Assembly (NCBI GenBank): GCA_021779935.1
Contig: JAJXZT010000006.1
Span: forward strand, 1 to 64,000
Length of the DNA: 64,000 nucleotides
Origin: Acidobacteriota bacterium
GTDB taxonomy: Bacteria; Acidobacteriota; Terriglobia; Terriglobales; Acidobacteriaceae
Reading direction: 5' to 3'
Part shown: positions 7,613 to 16,555 of the stretch, one piece after another
How the letters are laid out: every line of letters begins with the position of its first letter
Numbering within the stretch: the first letter of the stretch is position 1
Made by a program: the position numbers and the translations under genes
The notes under the pieces: model-generated
The model's input: only the letters and a program-made list of their open reading frames with translations
Told to the model about the DNA's origin: nothing
Databases searched by the model: none

Positions 7613-8359
7613 TTATCCCATCAACATTCCACCATTCACTTTCATTACTTCGCCGGTGATGTAGTTCGCTTCCTCTGAGGCGAGGAAAACGACGGCGTGG
7701 GCGATATCCATGCCGGTGCCAGTGCGGCCGAGCGGAATGGACTTGGCGATGGAATCCTTGACCTCGGCGGAGAGATCGGAGGTCATTGCGGTTTCAATAT
7801 ATCCAGGAGCAATAGCGTTGACAGTGATGTTGCGTGAGGCAACTTCGCGAGCAACGGACATGGTAAGGCCGATGAGTCCGGCCTTGGACGCGGCGTAGTT
7901 CGCCTGGCCAGCCTGGCCCGTCTGCCCGACGATGGACGTGATGTTGATGATGCGTCCCCAGCGCTGCTTGAGCATGGAGCCGATGCAGGCCTGGATGAGC
8001 AGGTGAGGAGCCGTGAGGTTGGTAGCGAGGACGTCGTCCCAGTCGGCGCGCTTCATGCGCATCATAAGGGTGTCACGGGTGATGCCGGCGTTGTTGACGA
8101 GGATGTCGATCTTGCCGAACTGCGCCTGGACAGCCTTAACGGTGGCCTTGATGGCGTCTTCCGAGGAGACATCAAGCTGGAAGGCAGCGGCTTGTCCTCC
8201 GGCGGCGGCAATCTCAGCGACAACGGCGTCGAGCTTTTCCTGGTTGCGGGCGGCTACGGCTACGGTGGCTCCTGCCCTGGCCAGAACGAGGGCACAGGCC
8301 CTGCCAATTCCCTGCGACGCGCCGGTCACGAACGCTACTTTTCCCTGGAGAGAAAACAT
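7613..8359 (-). CDS. fabG: 3-oxoacyl-[acyl-carrier-protein] reductase
   Basis: 248 residues, standard length for FabG, the NADPH-dependent reductase of fatty-acid elongation. The short-chain dehydrogenase hallmarks are all present: GASQGIGRA nucleotide-binding motif near residue 14, NNAG near 90, the catalytic Ser in INITSIVGQTG, and YAASK (Tyr and Lys) near 155. The C-terminal EANYITGEVMKVNGGMLMG is characteristic of FabG rather than other short-chain dehydrogenases. The ATG is preceded on the minus strand by AAGGAG at ideal spacing and by a TATAAT box 30 bp upstream. It stands apart from any acpP or fabF gene, so a specialised short-chain dehydrogenase cannot be excluded. Confidence 0.9.
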   Translation of the reverse strand: MFSLQGKVAFVTGASQGIGRACALVLARAGATVAVAARNQEKLDAVVAEIAAAGGQAAAFQLDVSSEDAIKATVKAVQAQFGKIDILVNNAGITRDTLMMRMKRADWDDVLATNLTAPHLLIQACIGSMLKQRWGRIINITSIVGQTGQAGQANYAASKAGLIGLTMSVAREVASRNITVNAIAPGYIETAMTSDLSAEVKDSIAKSIPLGRTGTGMDIAHAVVFLASEEANYITGEVMKVNGGMLMG

Positions 8360-8388
8360 GCGAGCTCCTTGAACAATCGTAAGCAGAA

Positions 8389-8394
8389 ATTATA
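8389..8394 (-). promoter_or_regulatory. -10 box of fabG
   Basis: TATAAT on the minus strand, giving a leader of about 23 nt that contains the AAGGAG ribosome-binding site. A clear -35 is not visible. Confidence 0.5.
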
Positions 8395-8423
8395 GCGGCA
8401 CGGCGCGGAGTTGCGATGTGCGC

Positions 8424-9647
8424 TCAGCCAATTTCTCCGGAGACATTTTCCGATTCGTCGCCGGGGGAGAGAGGCGTTTGCGAAACGGCAGCCTGGCTCT
8501 CCTTTCTGTACAAAATACGCAGGAAGGGCGGCGGAAGAATGGTGGTGACGGCGGTCATGAAGATGACGACTGCGTAGGCACGCTGGGAGATGACGTTCAT
8601 CTGCAAGCCGATGAGCGCGACGATAAGGGCAACTTCACCGCGCGGGGTCATGCCAACTCCGACTTTAAGCGCATCCTTCCATCCATGGCGAAGCAACGGA
8701 AGACCACAACCGATGACCTTGGAGATGAGGGCAAGGAAGGAAATGATGCCAGCCACCATCAGGACATCACGCGAAAAGACGCTGAGGTCGAGACGGGCTC
8801 CCATGGTGAAGAAGAAAAACGGAGAGAGGAATTGATTGATGGCCTGGGCGCGGGGCTCGAGGTTCCAGTGATGCGCATGGTCGGCGAAGGCGAGGCCAGC
8901 GAAGAAGGCTCCGATGATGGCGGCCATGCCAATTTTGGTGGCGGCGACGGAAAGACCAAGGCAGATGGCAAGGGCGAGGACGAGCGGCGCGTCGCTGGTT
9001 TGCATTTTCTGCAGGCCGGGCTTCATGCGTCCCACGAGACGCGGCGCGACAAAGATCATGAAGAGCGCGAAGGCGACTGCCTCGGCGGTGACAAAGGCGA
9101 GGTGGAGCCAGTTGACGCCGCCGCCGGAAGCCATGCTGATAACCACGCCGAGCAGGACCATGCCGAGGATGTCGTCAAAGACTGCGGCGCCGAGAATGAT
9201 TTGCGCAGTGCGGGTCTTGAGGACATGGAGATCGCGAAGGACACGCGCGGTGATTCCAACACTGGTGGCGACCATGGCGGCAGCAATAAAGATGGCTTCG
9301 TGCAACGGTTCGCCATGGAGCTTGAGGAATACGAATCCGAGAACAAACGGGACGGCAATGCCGGCGATGGCGACGTTTAACGATACGCGGCCGACACGGA
9401 TCAAATCCTGCGGGCTGGTTTCGAGTCCAACGGTAAAGAGCAGGAAAATCGCACCGATCTCGGCCATGGAATAAACGGTGTCGGTGGGAATGACGACGCG
9501 AAAGGCATAGGGGCCGAGAACTACACCGGCGAGGATTTCGCCAAGCACGCCCGGAAGACGCAGGCGCTCGAACAGCTCTCCACAGAGCTTCGCCGCGACG
9601 AAGATGATGAAGAGCTGAACGAGTAGTGAATCGGATCCGTGAGGCAT
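8424..9647 (-). CDS. Cation:proton antiporter (monovalent cation/proton antiporter-2, KefB-like)
   Basis: 407 residues, almost entirely hydrophobic, with about 11-12 predicted membrane segments of the Na+/H+ exchanger fold. Recognisable stretches are GELFERLRLPGVLGEILAGVVLGP at the N-terminus, FLLFTVGLETSPQDL (the conserved GLE region), and the core AAVFDDILGMVLLGVV, whose Asp-Asp pair is the ion-binding site of CPA2 antiporters. There is no C-terminal TrkA-N or RCK domain, so it is the membrane part only. It would exchange Na+ or K+ for H+ at the inner membrane; ion specificity cannot be read. The start ATG follows a GCGAGAGAG purine stretch. It sits 64 bp after fabG's start on the same strand. 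Confidence 0.88.
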   Translation of the reverse strand: MPHGSDSLLVQLFIIFVAAKLCGELFERLRLPGVLGEILAGVVLGPYAFRVVIPTDTVYSMAEIGAIFLLFTVGLETSPQDLIRVGRVSLNVAIAGIAVPFVLGFVFLKLHGEPLHEAIFIAAAMVATSVGITARVLRDLHVLKTRTAQIILGAAVFDDILGMVLLGVVISMASGGGVNWLHLAFVTAEAVAFALFMIFVAPRLVGRMKPGLQKMQTSDAPLVLALAICLGLSVAATKIGMAAIIGAFFAGLAFADHAHHWNLEPRAQAINQFLSPFFFFTMGARLDLSVFSRDVLMVAGIISFLALISKVIGCGLPLLRHGWKDALKVGVGMTPRGEVALIVALIGLQMNVISQRAYAVVIFMTAVTTILPPPFLRILYRKESQAAVSQTPLSPGDESENVSGEIG

Positions 9648-9728
9648 CTCTCTCGCTTCCCTGCTTCCCCTTCATTTTTACGAAGTTGCACGGCAACATT
9701 CCAGCGAATTCGAGATGCCCGCCGGGAT

Positions 9729-11855
9729 CTATTTGCCGTGTTCAGGAGGCTGCGCGTCCTGCTTCACTTGATCATTCCACTGCTGCGCCGGAAGAGACTT
9801 GAGTTGATCGACTTCAGCGGCGGCAATTACGAGTCGACGGAAGTATGGCAACCAGACGAAGCGCACAAGTGCCGAAGGTTTTGCGGCCTCGTCGAGCAAG
9901 GCAAGCTTTGCGTCCTTCCAGCCGGCAGGAGGAGCAACGCCGGATTGGAGGTAGGCAATCGCTTCCAGGCCGGTTTGGCCCATGGAAGATAGCTGCTGAA
10001 TGCGCGGCTCGGCTTCCTGAAGGATCGGGGCGTTCGCGAGAATGACATCCGCGGCGGGCTTTATATCGCGCCACGATTTGAATGTTCGCGAGAGTTCGGC
10101 CTCGTTCTGGAGGAAGTTTGGAGCATCTGTAAGAAAGCCGTCAACCCATGATGGAAGTTGCAGACAGACGGGACAGTCGGGGACGGTAGCATCGACGAGG
10201 CGAGTGAGAGGCGTGTCTGGGGTGGGATGCTGTTGGCGTATCCGGCCGCTGAAGGTTTCCGGGGATAGCGCCGCTACAAGGGTTTTCAGCGGGGCGATGT
10301 TGGCGGTGCCGGCGATGCGCCGCAGCATGACTCCACGGTAGCTCAAGTGAGTGAGACCAAACTCCTCCAACTCGATGCTAACGGCGGCCAGACGGCGATA
10401 CATATCCGGAACGTCGCGAACGCTTTGAGGGGACCACAGACGCTCGGCGATGGCGGCAGTGCGCGGCCAGACGCGGGAATCGATGGTTTCGGGATCGACA
10501 ACTTCAGCCCACATGCAGGCCTCGCCGCCAAGGATGTGGCTCGCCTGATCGGGCGTGAGGTCAGTGTTGGCGGGCACGGGATCAACAAGATAGTGCTCAC
10601 CGGCAGGAGAGATGTGGTCGAGGTAATAACCAGCGGAGAGAATTCCCTGGTAGCCCTGCCGGGCGCTGGCGCTCAACGACGCCTGTCCGCGCCATGACTG
10701 GATGACGATGTCCCTGGGAAGATCGGGCTGGAAGATTTCGTCCCAGCCAACCATCTTCTTATCGTGCTTTTCCAGGATCTTCAGCAGTTGCGCGTTGAAG
10801 TAGGTTTGCAGGCCGGGCGTGTCCTTGATGCCATGGTCCTGCATGAAGGCTTCGATCTTCGGATTGGCGCGCCATTGCTTGCCGTTGCTCTCGTCACCGC
10901 CGATATGCATGTAGGCGTCGGGAAAGAGCTTGGACATCTCGCCGAGGAAGCCGTCAAGAAACTTGTAGGTCTGCTTGCGCGTGGGGTCCATGGCGGCATC
11001 GAGAATGCCGTATTTGTGGTGGATGGAGTAAGGGCCGGGACCGCTGGCAAGTTCAGGATAACCGACGAACCAACTGATGGAGTGGCCGGGCATGTCGAAC
11101 TCGGCGACGACGCGGATGCCTCGGTCGCGCGCGTAGGCGACAATCTGGCGAATCTGATCCTGCGTGTAGTAGTGACCGTCGGAGCCCATCTCCTGCAATT
11201 TGGGGTACTTCCTGCTCTCGACGCGGAAGCCCTGATCGTCCGTGAGGTGGAGATGAAGCACGTTCAACTTGACGGCGGCCATGCCGTCGAGCGTGCGCTC
11301 AATCTCCGAAACCGGTTCGAAGTGGCGCGAGACATCGATAAGCAATCCACGCCAGCGAAAACGCGGCTGATCCTTGATCGCAACCAGCGGCAGGTAATAA
11401 CCGTCGCGATCGGCGGTGAGCAGTTGCAGGAAAGTTTCGATTCCGCGCAAGGCGCCGACGGTCTGGTGCGCCTTCAATGTGACCTGCTGCGCGGTGACCG
11501 TGAGTTCGTACGACTCATCCTGATCGAGCGAAGGAATGGACGGGCCGGGCTCGTCGCAGGAGATCACGAGCCTGGCGGCAGTCGCATCGGACACGAGCGC
11601 ACTCGTCAATTGGATTCCGGTGCGACTCTCGATGCGGGTCAACGCCCGCTGTGCATAAGACGTGGCCCGATCGTCGCAGTTGCCGGTGATAGCGACGGTG
11701 AACGAGGGATCAATGGTGAACCGTCCGGGTTGAACCTGTAGCGAGGCCGGTTCGGGCATCAGGTTGTTCTGAAAAGCGGGCCGGGCTGGAAGATCAGCGG
11801 CGGCGGCAAACGATGAAAGCGAGAGCAGCGCAACAACAAGCAGTAGAGGTTTCAT
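9729..11855 (-). CDS. Beta-N-acetylhexosaminidase, glycoside hydrolase family 20, secreted
   Basis: 708 residues from the start chosen here. An in-frame start 39 codons upstream exists, but it would overlap the next gene. The ATG at 11855 gives a clean signal peptide (MKPLLLVVALLSLSSFAAAADL). The GH20b N-terminal domain follows (NLMPEPASLQVQPG...), then the catalytic barrel with LHLHLTDDQGFRVES and HIGGDES. Asp321-Glu322 in the latter are the catalytic pair of GH20 enzymes (substrate-assisted mechanism). It should remove terminal N-acetylglucosamine or N-acetylgalactosamine from chitin oligosaccharides, glycans or peptidoglycan fragments in the periplasm or outside. The C-terminal 200 residues are helical and less conserved. 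Gap to the upstream flavoprotein gene is 74 bp, so co-transcription is possible. Confidence 0.93.
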   Translation of the reverse strand: MKPLLLVVALLSLSSFAAAADLPARPAFQNNLMPEPASLQVQPGRFTIDPSFTVAITGNCDDRATSYAQRALTRIESRTGIQLTSALVSDATAARLVISCDEPGPSIPSLDQDESYELTVTAQQVTLKAHQTVGALRGIETFLQLLTADRDGYYLPLVAIKDQPRFRWRGLLIDVSRHFEPVSEIERTLDGMAAVKLNVLHLHLTDDQGFRVESRKYPKLQEMGSDGHYYTQDQIRQIVAYARDRGIRVVAEFDMPGHSISWFVGYPELASGPGPYSIHHKYGILDAAMDPTRKQTYKFLDGFLGEMSKLFPDAYMHIGGDESNGKQWRANPKIEAFMQDHGIKDTPGLQTYFNAQLLKILEKHDKKMVGWDEIFQPDLPRDIVIQSWRGQASLSASARQGYQGILSAGYYLDHISPAGEHYLVDPVPANTDLTPDQASHILGGEACMWAEVVDPETIDSRVWPRTAAIAERLWSPQSVRDVPDMYRRLAAVSIELEEFGLTHLSYRGVMLRRIAGTANIAPLKTLVAALSPETFSGRIRQQHPTPDTPLTRLVDATVPDCPVCLQLPSWVDGFLTDAPNFLQNEAELSRTFKSWRDIKPAADVILANAPILQEAEPRIQQLSSMGQTGLEAIAYLQSGVAPPAGWKDAKLALLDEAAKPSALVRFVWLPYFRRLVIAAAEVDQLKSLPAQQWNDQVKQDAQPPEHGK

Positions 11856-11929
11856 AAGGTCTAGGCGGGATGATACGACGGGGGCGCGCAGATGACTATG
11901 ACAGATCGAGGACGCTGTTCCAAATACGG

Positions 11930-13108
11930 TCAGAGCGCTTGTCCGGCACTGGCTCCCGAGGCCCACGCCCACTGAAAATTGAAGCCGCCAAGATGGCCGG
12001 TCACATCGACAACTTCGCCAATGAAATAAAGTCCGGGAACTTTGCGGCTCTCCATGGTTTTGGCGGAAAGCTCGCCGGTATCCACGCCACCGGCGGTGAC
12101 CTCGGCCTTGTCATAGCCTTCGGTGCCGGAAGGAATCACTTCCCAACGATGTAAGCGGCCTTCGAATTCTTCGAGACCTTGATTGGTCCATCGCGCGGGA
12201 GGATTGACGGAGAGCCATCGGTCGGCAAAACGCTGGGGGAGAGATACACGCAGCGCGGCCTTGGCGGCAGCCATGTCGCGACGAACATTCGGTTCACGCA
12301 GCGAGGCCGTCACGTCCCTGCCGGGTACGAGGTCGATGGCAATGGGCTCGGACCTTTTCCAGTACGAGGAGATTTGTAAAATTGCAGGCCCGCTCAGTCC
12401 CCTGTGCGTGACGAGCATTTTCTCGCGAAAATGTTGATCGGCGGCCGAGGCGACAACTTCCGCAGAGACTCCGGAAAGATCACAGTAACGCTGCCGATCT
12501 TCGTCGGCGAAGGTGAGTGGGACGAGGGCCGGACGACACTCCTTGATTTTCAAGCCGAACTGACGCGCCAATTCGTACCCGAATCCAGTAGCGCCCATTT
12601 TCGGAATAGACAATCCGCCGGTGGCGACGACGAGGGCGGGCGCGGCGAACTCGGCGTCGGCAGTGCTCACGACAAGGCGGTCAGACCGGCGCACTTCGCG
12701 CACTTGCGTGCCGGGGAAGATTTGAACTTTCGCGCGGCGAGACTCTTCTTCCAACATCTGCACGATCTCGCGCGCCGAGCCATCGCAGAAAAGCTGGCCA
12801 AGAGTTTTTTCGTGATAGGGAATGCGATGCTTTTCCACCAGCGCGATGAAATCCGCAGGGGTGTAGCGGGCTAATGCCGACTTGCAGAAGTGCGGGTTGG
12901 AGGAGAGGAAATTTTCCGGACGGCAGTGGAGATTGGTGAAGTTGCAGCGTCCACCGCCCGAGATCAAGATCTTTTTGCCGACGCTTTCGGCGCGCTCCAG
13001 GACGGCGACACGGCGTCCACGCTTCCCTGCCTCGATGGCGCACATGAGGCCGGCGGCACCGGCTCCAAGAATAATGGCGTCGAAGTTCAGGTTGCGCGGG
13101 ACAGGCAT
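11930..13108 (-). CDS. NAD(P)/FAD-dependent oxidoreductase, BaiN/HI0933 family
   Basis: 392 residues. It begins with a Rossmann dinucleotide-binding motif (AIILGAGAAGLMCAIEAGKRG) and the family-specific ISGGGRCNFTN motif that defines the HI0933/YhiN/BaiN flavoproteins. The C-terminal end GHLGGFNFQWAWASG is also diagnostic (second FAD contact). Physiological substrates of most members are unknown; one clostridial member (BaiN) takes part in bile-acid reduction, which is not expected here. The start ATG 13108 (MPVPRNLNFDAIILGAG) is preferred over a longer frame because a TACAAT box ends 7 nt before it and there is no Shine-Dalgarno, consistent with a leaderless transcript. Confidence 0.9.
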   Translation of the reverse strand: MPVPRNLNFDAIILGAGAAGLMCAIEAGKRGRRVAVLERAESVGKKILISGGGRCNFTNLHCRPENFLSSNPHFCKSALARYTPADFIALVEKHRIPYHEKTLGQLFCDGSAREIVQMLEEESRRAKVQIFPGTQVREVRRSDRLVVSTADAEFAAPALVVATGGLSIPKMGATGFGYELARQFGLKIKECRPALVPLTFADEDRQRYCDLSGVSAEVVASAADQHFREKMLVTHRGLSGPAILQISSYWKRSEPIAIDLVPGRDVTASLREPNVRRDMAAAKAALRVSLPQRFADRWLSVNPPARWTNQGLEEFEGRLHRWEVIPSGTEGYDKAEVTAGGVDTGELSAKTMESRKVPGLYFIGEVVDVTGHLGGFNFQWAWASGASAGQAL

Positions 13109-13115
13109 GACAAGG

Positions 13116-13121
13116 ATTGTA
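13116..13121 (-). promoter_or_regulatory. -10 box of the BaiN-type gene, leaderless arrangement
   Basis: TACAAT on the minus strand, seven bases (CCTTGTC) before the ATG at 13108. Confidence 0.45.
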
Positions 13122-13277
13122 AGCTGTGCGCCGGATCGCAAGTTTGCGCAAGATCGGTTTCAACTTCAGTAACCGAGTTTCCCTTTGCGAAACCGCACCA
13201 ATTCCAGACTGCCCTACGCCTGCTTCATCGTAAGACTACTTCAGTGCCGTGCTCTCTGATCCGATGAAACAGGCAGT

Positions 13278-13616
13278 ATGCAACAACGATGCGAATCCCG
13301 AGTGAAGGCGATCATCCCAGTGAAAGTGTGGCTGGCGGGATCAGCGGTGCGCACGCTATTGGCATACACGCTCGACATCAGCCGCCACGGCGCGCGCCTG
13401 GAAGGACTGAGCGAACCGTTTGAGGCAGGCGACACGCTGGTGGTGCAGCACGGTCCGTTTCGCGCGCATTTTCGCGTCTGCTGGTCAGGAAAAGGACGGC
13501 ATGGATTTGCCGTCGGCGTCGCCAGCATGAATCCCGAACGCGATATCTGGGGATTGCAGCTTCCCCCGCCTCCGATGGACATGGAGGCTCGACCGGCGGA
13601 GGGAAGCCGCCAGTAA
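13278..13616 (+). CDS. PilZ domain protein
   Basis: 112 residues, a single PilZ domain. The family binds cyclic di-GMP through an N-terminal RxxxR and a D/NxSxxG motif. Here RCESR lies at residues 4-8 and DISRHG near 37-42, in the expected order and spacing. The rest forms the six-stranded barrel and ends in a proline-rich tail (LPPPPMDMEA). A stand-alone PilZ protein of this type is usually an adaptor in motility, exopolysaccharide or secretion control; no partner is encoded nearby. It converges with the VOC gene, only 17 bp separating the two stop codons. Confidence 0.85.
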   Translation: MQQRCESRVKAIIPVKVWLAGSAVRTLLAYTLDISRHGARLEGLSEPFEAGDTLVVQHGPFRAHFRVCWSGKGRHGFAVGVASMNPERDIWGLQLPPPPMDMEARPAEGSRQ

Positions 13617-13633
13617 CAGAAACCCTGCCAGCC

Positions 13634-14080
13634 TTATTGCGCCTGTTGCTTCTTTGCCTCCGCAGCGCGCCGGCCCAACTCCTCCGGCGAAACATCTTCG
13701 ACGTGCGTCGCGATCCACCAGAAGTTGCCGACGGGATCCTGCACGCCAGAGCTGCGGTCTCCGTAAAACTCAGTGGTAGGCTCACGTAGCGACGTCGCTC
13801 CGGCTGCGAGCGCGCGCGCATAAGCCGCATCGACGTCTTCCACATAAAGATAAAGGGTGGAGGGTCGCGGCGCCCACTGGCCCTGGGCTTCGCCGAACAT
13901 GACGATGGAGTCGCCGATCTGCAACTCGCCGTGCCAGATGGTGCCGTCGTCGCGCATCATTACGTCGCGTTCGGCAGCTCCGAAAGCCTGCTTGAGAAAG
14001 TCGCGCAGGCGAGATGCGCCGGCGACAGCGAGATACGGCGTGACGCTGTGGTAGCCCTCGGGAATCGGTTTTACGGGCAT
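13634..14080 (-). CDS. VOC family protein (glyoxalase/bleomycin-resistance fold, PhnB-like)
   Basis: 148 residues. It starts MPVKPIPEGYHSVTPYLAVAGA, the standard opening of the PhnB/YdcE-like VOC subgroup, and has FLKQAFGAAERDVMMRDDGTIWHGELQIGDSIVMFGEA followed by LYLYVEDVDAAYARALAAGA and GDRSSGVQDPVGNFWWIATH. The His in WHGELQIGDS and the acidic residues of the second half could form the metal site of the family. The substrate is unknown. AAGGAG lies 9 bp upstream of the ATG on the minus strand. Confidence 0.88.
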   Translation of the reverse strand: MPVKPIPEGYHSVTPYLAVAGASRLRDFLKQAFGAAERDVMMRDDGTIWHGELQIGDSIVMFGEAQGQWAPRPSTLYLYVEDVDAAYARALAAGATSLREPTTEFYGDRSSGVQDPVGNFWWIATHVEDVSPEELGRRAAEAKKQQAQ

Positions 14081-14248
14081 GGTTGTCTCCTTCTTATGTA
14101 TCCCAGGGTGATTGGGCAGCGATGCCTGCGTATGAGATCACAAACCGTTGTGATGCTCAAGAGGGAGTTGACAATCCGCATTGGCTGGCGGTTCAGACAG
14201 CACTCACTCCGGGTACACTACGATGAAAGCTGACCGGAGGGTGGAACA

Positions 14249-15307
14249 GTGAGCGAGCGAAGCATCAAGGCGGGAGTGGTTGGTTTTGGACTGGCCGGAA
14301 AAGTCTTTCACGCGCCGAACATTTCGGCGGTGAAAGGGTTGGAACTGGCGGCGGTGGTGGAGAGGAGCGGCAACCGGTCGACGGTGGAATATTCGGCGAG
14401 CCGGACGGTGCACTCGTTCGAGGAATTGCTGGCGCTCTCCGACATCGAACTGGTGGTTCTTGCGACGCCAAGCGACACGCACTTCGTAATGGCGAAACAA
14501 GCACTGCTGGCGTCCAAGCATGTGGTCATCGACAAGCCGTTTGCCGCGACATCGATGGAGGCGCGTGAGCTGGATGCGATTGCACGGGAGAGGAATCTGG
14601 TGCTCTCGGCGTTCCATAACCGTCGATTCGATGGAGACTTCCGCACGGTGGTGAAACTGCTTGGCGCGGGAACGCTGGGCCGGTTGGTGGAGTATGAAGC
14701 TCACTATGATCGCTACCGTCCCGAGCCCAATCTCGATGGCTGGAAAGAGCAGAACCTGCCAGGCAATGGAATGCTCTTCGATCTCGGCTCGCACCTGATG
14801 GACCAGGCATTGACGCTGTTTGGTACGCCGAACTCGATCACCGCGGAATTGCTGATGCAGAGACCGGGCGTAAGGGTCAACGATGGATTCGATGTCACGC
14901 TGCACTACGATGCACTGCGCGTAAAACTGGCGTCGAGCATGTACAAGCTGGAGCCCGGACCACGCTTTGGACTCTACGGAACGCTGGGATCGTATGTGAA
15001 GTATGGAGTAGATCCGCAGGAAGATGCGCTGAAACGTGGAGAGCGTCCCGGGGTGGTGGGCTGGGGAGAAGAACCCGAGGAGTGTTGGGGAACTCTGCGC
15101 ACAATGAAGAACGGGGTGGCTTCGCGCACGACTCTGCGCACGGAGGCCGGCGACTACACGGCATATTACGCGAACGTTCGCGATGCGATCCGAGGCGAGG
15201 CGAAGCTGGCGGTGACGGCGGAAGAGGCTACGCGCCTGATACGAGCACTGGAGCTGGCGGAAGAGAGCAGCCGCGCAGGCCGGACCATCGCGTGGAGCGA
15301 CCGCTAG
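14249..15307 (+). CDS. Gfo/Idh/MocA family oxidoreductase
   Basis: 352 residues, NAD(P)-dependent sugar or cyclitol dehydrogenase type. The N-terminal Rossmann domain begins KAGVVGFGLAGKVFHAPNIS; VLATPSDTHFVMAKQALLASKHVVIDKPFA contains the conserved EKP-like Lys (here DKP) needed for catalysis; FHNRRFDGDF and LFDLGSHLMDQAL (Asp and His of the active site) follow. The GFGLAGKVFHAP and HNRRFDGDF motifs resemble E. coli YdgJ and its relatives. The start is a GTG at 14249 preceded by GGAGGG at good spacing. No pathway partners are adjacent. Confidence 0.92.
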   Translation: MSERSIKAGVVGFGLAGKVFHAPNISAVKGLELAAVVERSGNRSTVEYSASRTVHSFEELLALSDIELVVLATPSDTHFVMAKQALLASKHVVIDKPFAATSMEARELDAIARERNLVLSAFHNRRFDGDFRTVVKLLGAGTLGRLVEYEAHYDRYRPEPNLDGWKEQNLPGNGMLFDLGSHLMDQALTLFGTPNSITAELLMQRPGVRVNDGFDVTLHYDALRVKLASSMYKLEPGPRFGLYGTLGSYVKYGVDPQEDALKRGERPGVVGWGEEPEECWGTLRTMKNGVASRTTLRTEAGDYTAYYANVRDAIRGEAKLAVTAEEATRLIRALELAEESSRAGRTIAWSDR

Positions 15308-15438
15308 CGTCGCGCGGCATTTCCTGTATTACCAATCCTGAAGTTCCAAGATGGGCGAGTGATTACCTTCGTGAGGATGCTGGCAGCTATAGTCCCGTTA
15401 CAATATGAGCATTAATAAATATCTCACTGGAGGCTCTT

Positions 15439-15651
15439 ATGGGTCCCTGCGAGAAGTTGAATTCATGCTTATTCTTTACCGGCCAGATGTCGAACATGCC
15501 GACTGTTTCTGATTTGATGAAGGAAAGTTACTGTTTGGGGGAAAAGTCTCGATGCGCCCGGTACATGGTTACCAGCGCCGGATTGCCCGTACCGTCGGAT
15601 CTATTTCCGAATGATACGGAACGGGCGCGAAAACTGATCTCCCCAGGATAG
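15439..15651 (+). CDS. Small four-cysteine protein, function unknown
   Basis: 70 residues: CEKLNSCLFFTGQMSNMP at the start and YCLGEKSRCARY in the middle, then a C-terminal FPNDTERARKLI. Two cysteine pairs (C-x6-C and C-x6-C) in so short a protein suggest a metal or iron-sulfur site. I recall similar C-x-x-FF...MP...YC...C-RY small proteins in other bacteria, sometimes joined to sensor proteins, but cannot name a family with confidence. A perfect GGAGG lies 5 bp before the ATG, which supports a real gene. The region is visibly AT-richer than its neighbours. Confidence 0.75.
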   Translation: MGPCEKLNSCLFFTGQMSNMPTVSDLMKESYCLGEKSRCARYMVTSAGLPVPSDLFPNDTERARKLISPG

Positions 15652-15778
15652 TTTGGCGATAAATTTCAGCAAGAGTTGAGATGCGGGGCGCATCTCTGCG
15701 CCGAAATTGACGCTCAGAGGGGCGCCTCTGCACCGTGGCAAAAGTGTGCGAACTCGATAGCGGCGAACATGCTCGTTG

Positions 15779-15967
15779 CTAGAGCATTCCGCTGGATTTC
15801 GTCGTAAGGACGCTGAGAGCCATTTCGAGTTTCAAGATGGCCTCGGCCAGGCGCGGGTGCTGGCCGAGTTCGTCGTTCAGGTCCTTCAACAGACCATGGG
15901 CATCCGCCACCTGCTGCACGGCTTCCTGATTTGTATTGACCTGTCCCCCAGCCGGTTTGCCTTCCAT
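15779..15967 (-). CDS. Small hypothetical protein
   Basis: 62 residues, predicted mostly helical: NTNQEAVQQVADAHGLLKDLNDELGQHPRLAEAILKLEMALSVLT (described in pieces: an N-terminal GGQVNTNQEA followed by two amphipathic helices). No family recognised. A GGGAGG sequence precedes the ATG on the minus strand at normal spacing, which is the main reason to accept it. It is divergent from the DUF4442 gene at 16069 with about 100 bp between. Confidence 0.55.
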   Translation of the reverse strand: MEGKPAGGQVNTNQEAVQQVADAHGLLKDLNDELGQHPRLAEAILKLEMALSVLTTKSSGML

Positions 15968-16056
15968 CGAAAACCTCCCACACTGCTACCTCAGATTATG
16001 CTCGCCGGGGAAGAGGGCGGCAAGGAAAGGGACGTGGAAACCATTGCACCGTGACG

Positions 16057-16062
16057 TAGAAT
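16057..16062 (+). promoter_or_regulatory. -10 box of the DUF4442 gene, leaderless arrangement
   Basis: TAGAAT followed by CTGCGG and the ATG at 16069 (six-base spacing). No Shine-Dalgarno is present. Confidence 0.5.
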
Positions 16063-16068
16063 CTGCGG

Positions 16069-16518
16069 ATGAGCCCGTTTGGGAAGCGGCACCTGCGATG
16101 GATGATGAACCTGTGGCCTCCTTTTTGGGGAGCGGGGATTCGCGTGAAACGGATGGATCGCGACTGGAAGGCGATCGATGTGGAGATGAGGCTGCGCCCG
16201 TGGAACAGGAATTACGTCGGAACACACTACGGCGGCAGTTTGTATTCGATGACAGACCCGTTCTACATGCTGATGCTGATTGAGAACCTTGGGCGCGAGT
16301 ACATCGTCTGGGATAAGTCGGCCACGATTCGCTTTCGCAAGCCAGGGACAGGAACGGTGACGGCAAGCTTTCGATTGTCCGATGCGCAATTGGAAGACAT
16401 TCGACGGAGTCTCGAGACCGATGAAAAATTGGAGCCGGTGTTCGTGGTGGAAGTGAAGGACGAACAGGGTTCGGTGGTGGCCGAGGTGGAGAAGAGGTTG
16501 CACGTGAGGAAGAAGTGA
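16069..16518 (+). CDS. DUF4442 domain protein, hot-dog thioesterase-like
   Basis: 149 residues. The sequence LRPWNRNYVGTHYGGSLYSMTDPFYMLML matches the core of DUF4442 (YiiD C-terminal type), a hot-dog fold related to acyl-CoA thioesterases; N-x-x-G-T-H-x-G-G-S is the conserved helix-start motif, and the Asp in MTDPF occupies the usual acidic position. The C-terminal half (DKSATIRFRKPGTGTVTASF) supplies the remaining strands. Substrate unknown. The TAGAAT box six bases upstream suggests a leaderless mRNA. Confidence 0.82.
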   Translation: MSPFGKRHLRWMMNLWPPFWGAGIRVKRMDRDWKAIDVEMRLRPWNRNYVGTHYGGSLYSMTDPFYMLMLIENLGREYIVWDKSATIRFRKPGTGTVTASFRLSDAQLEDIRRSLETDEKLEPVFVVEVKDEQGSVVAEVEKRLHVRKK

Positions 16519-16555
16519 AAACGGACCGGATCGTCGAGTATGCCGCGTAGACACA

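Noticed and set aside
11856-11972. 39-codon N-terminal extension of the GH20 gene
   Set aside because: It would overlap the BaiN-type gene and place the signal peptide inside the protein; ATG 11855 is preferred.
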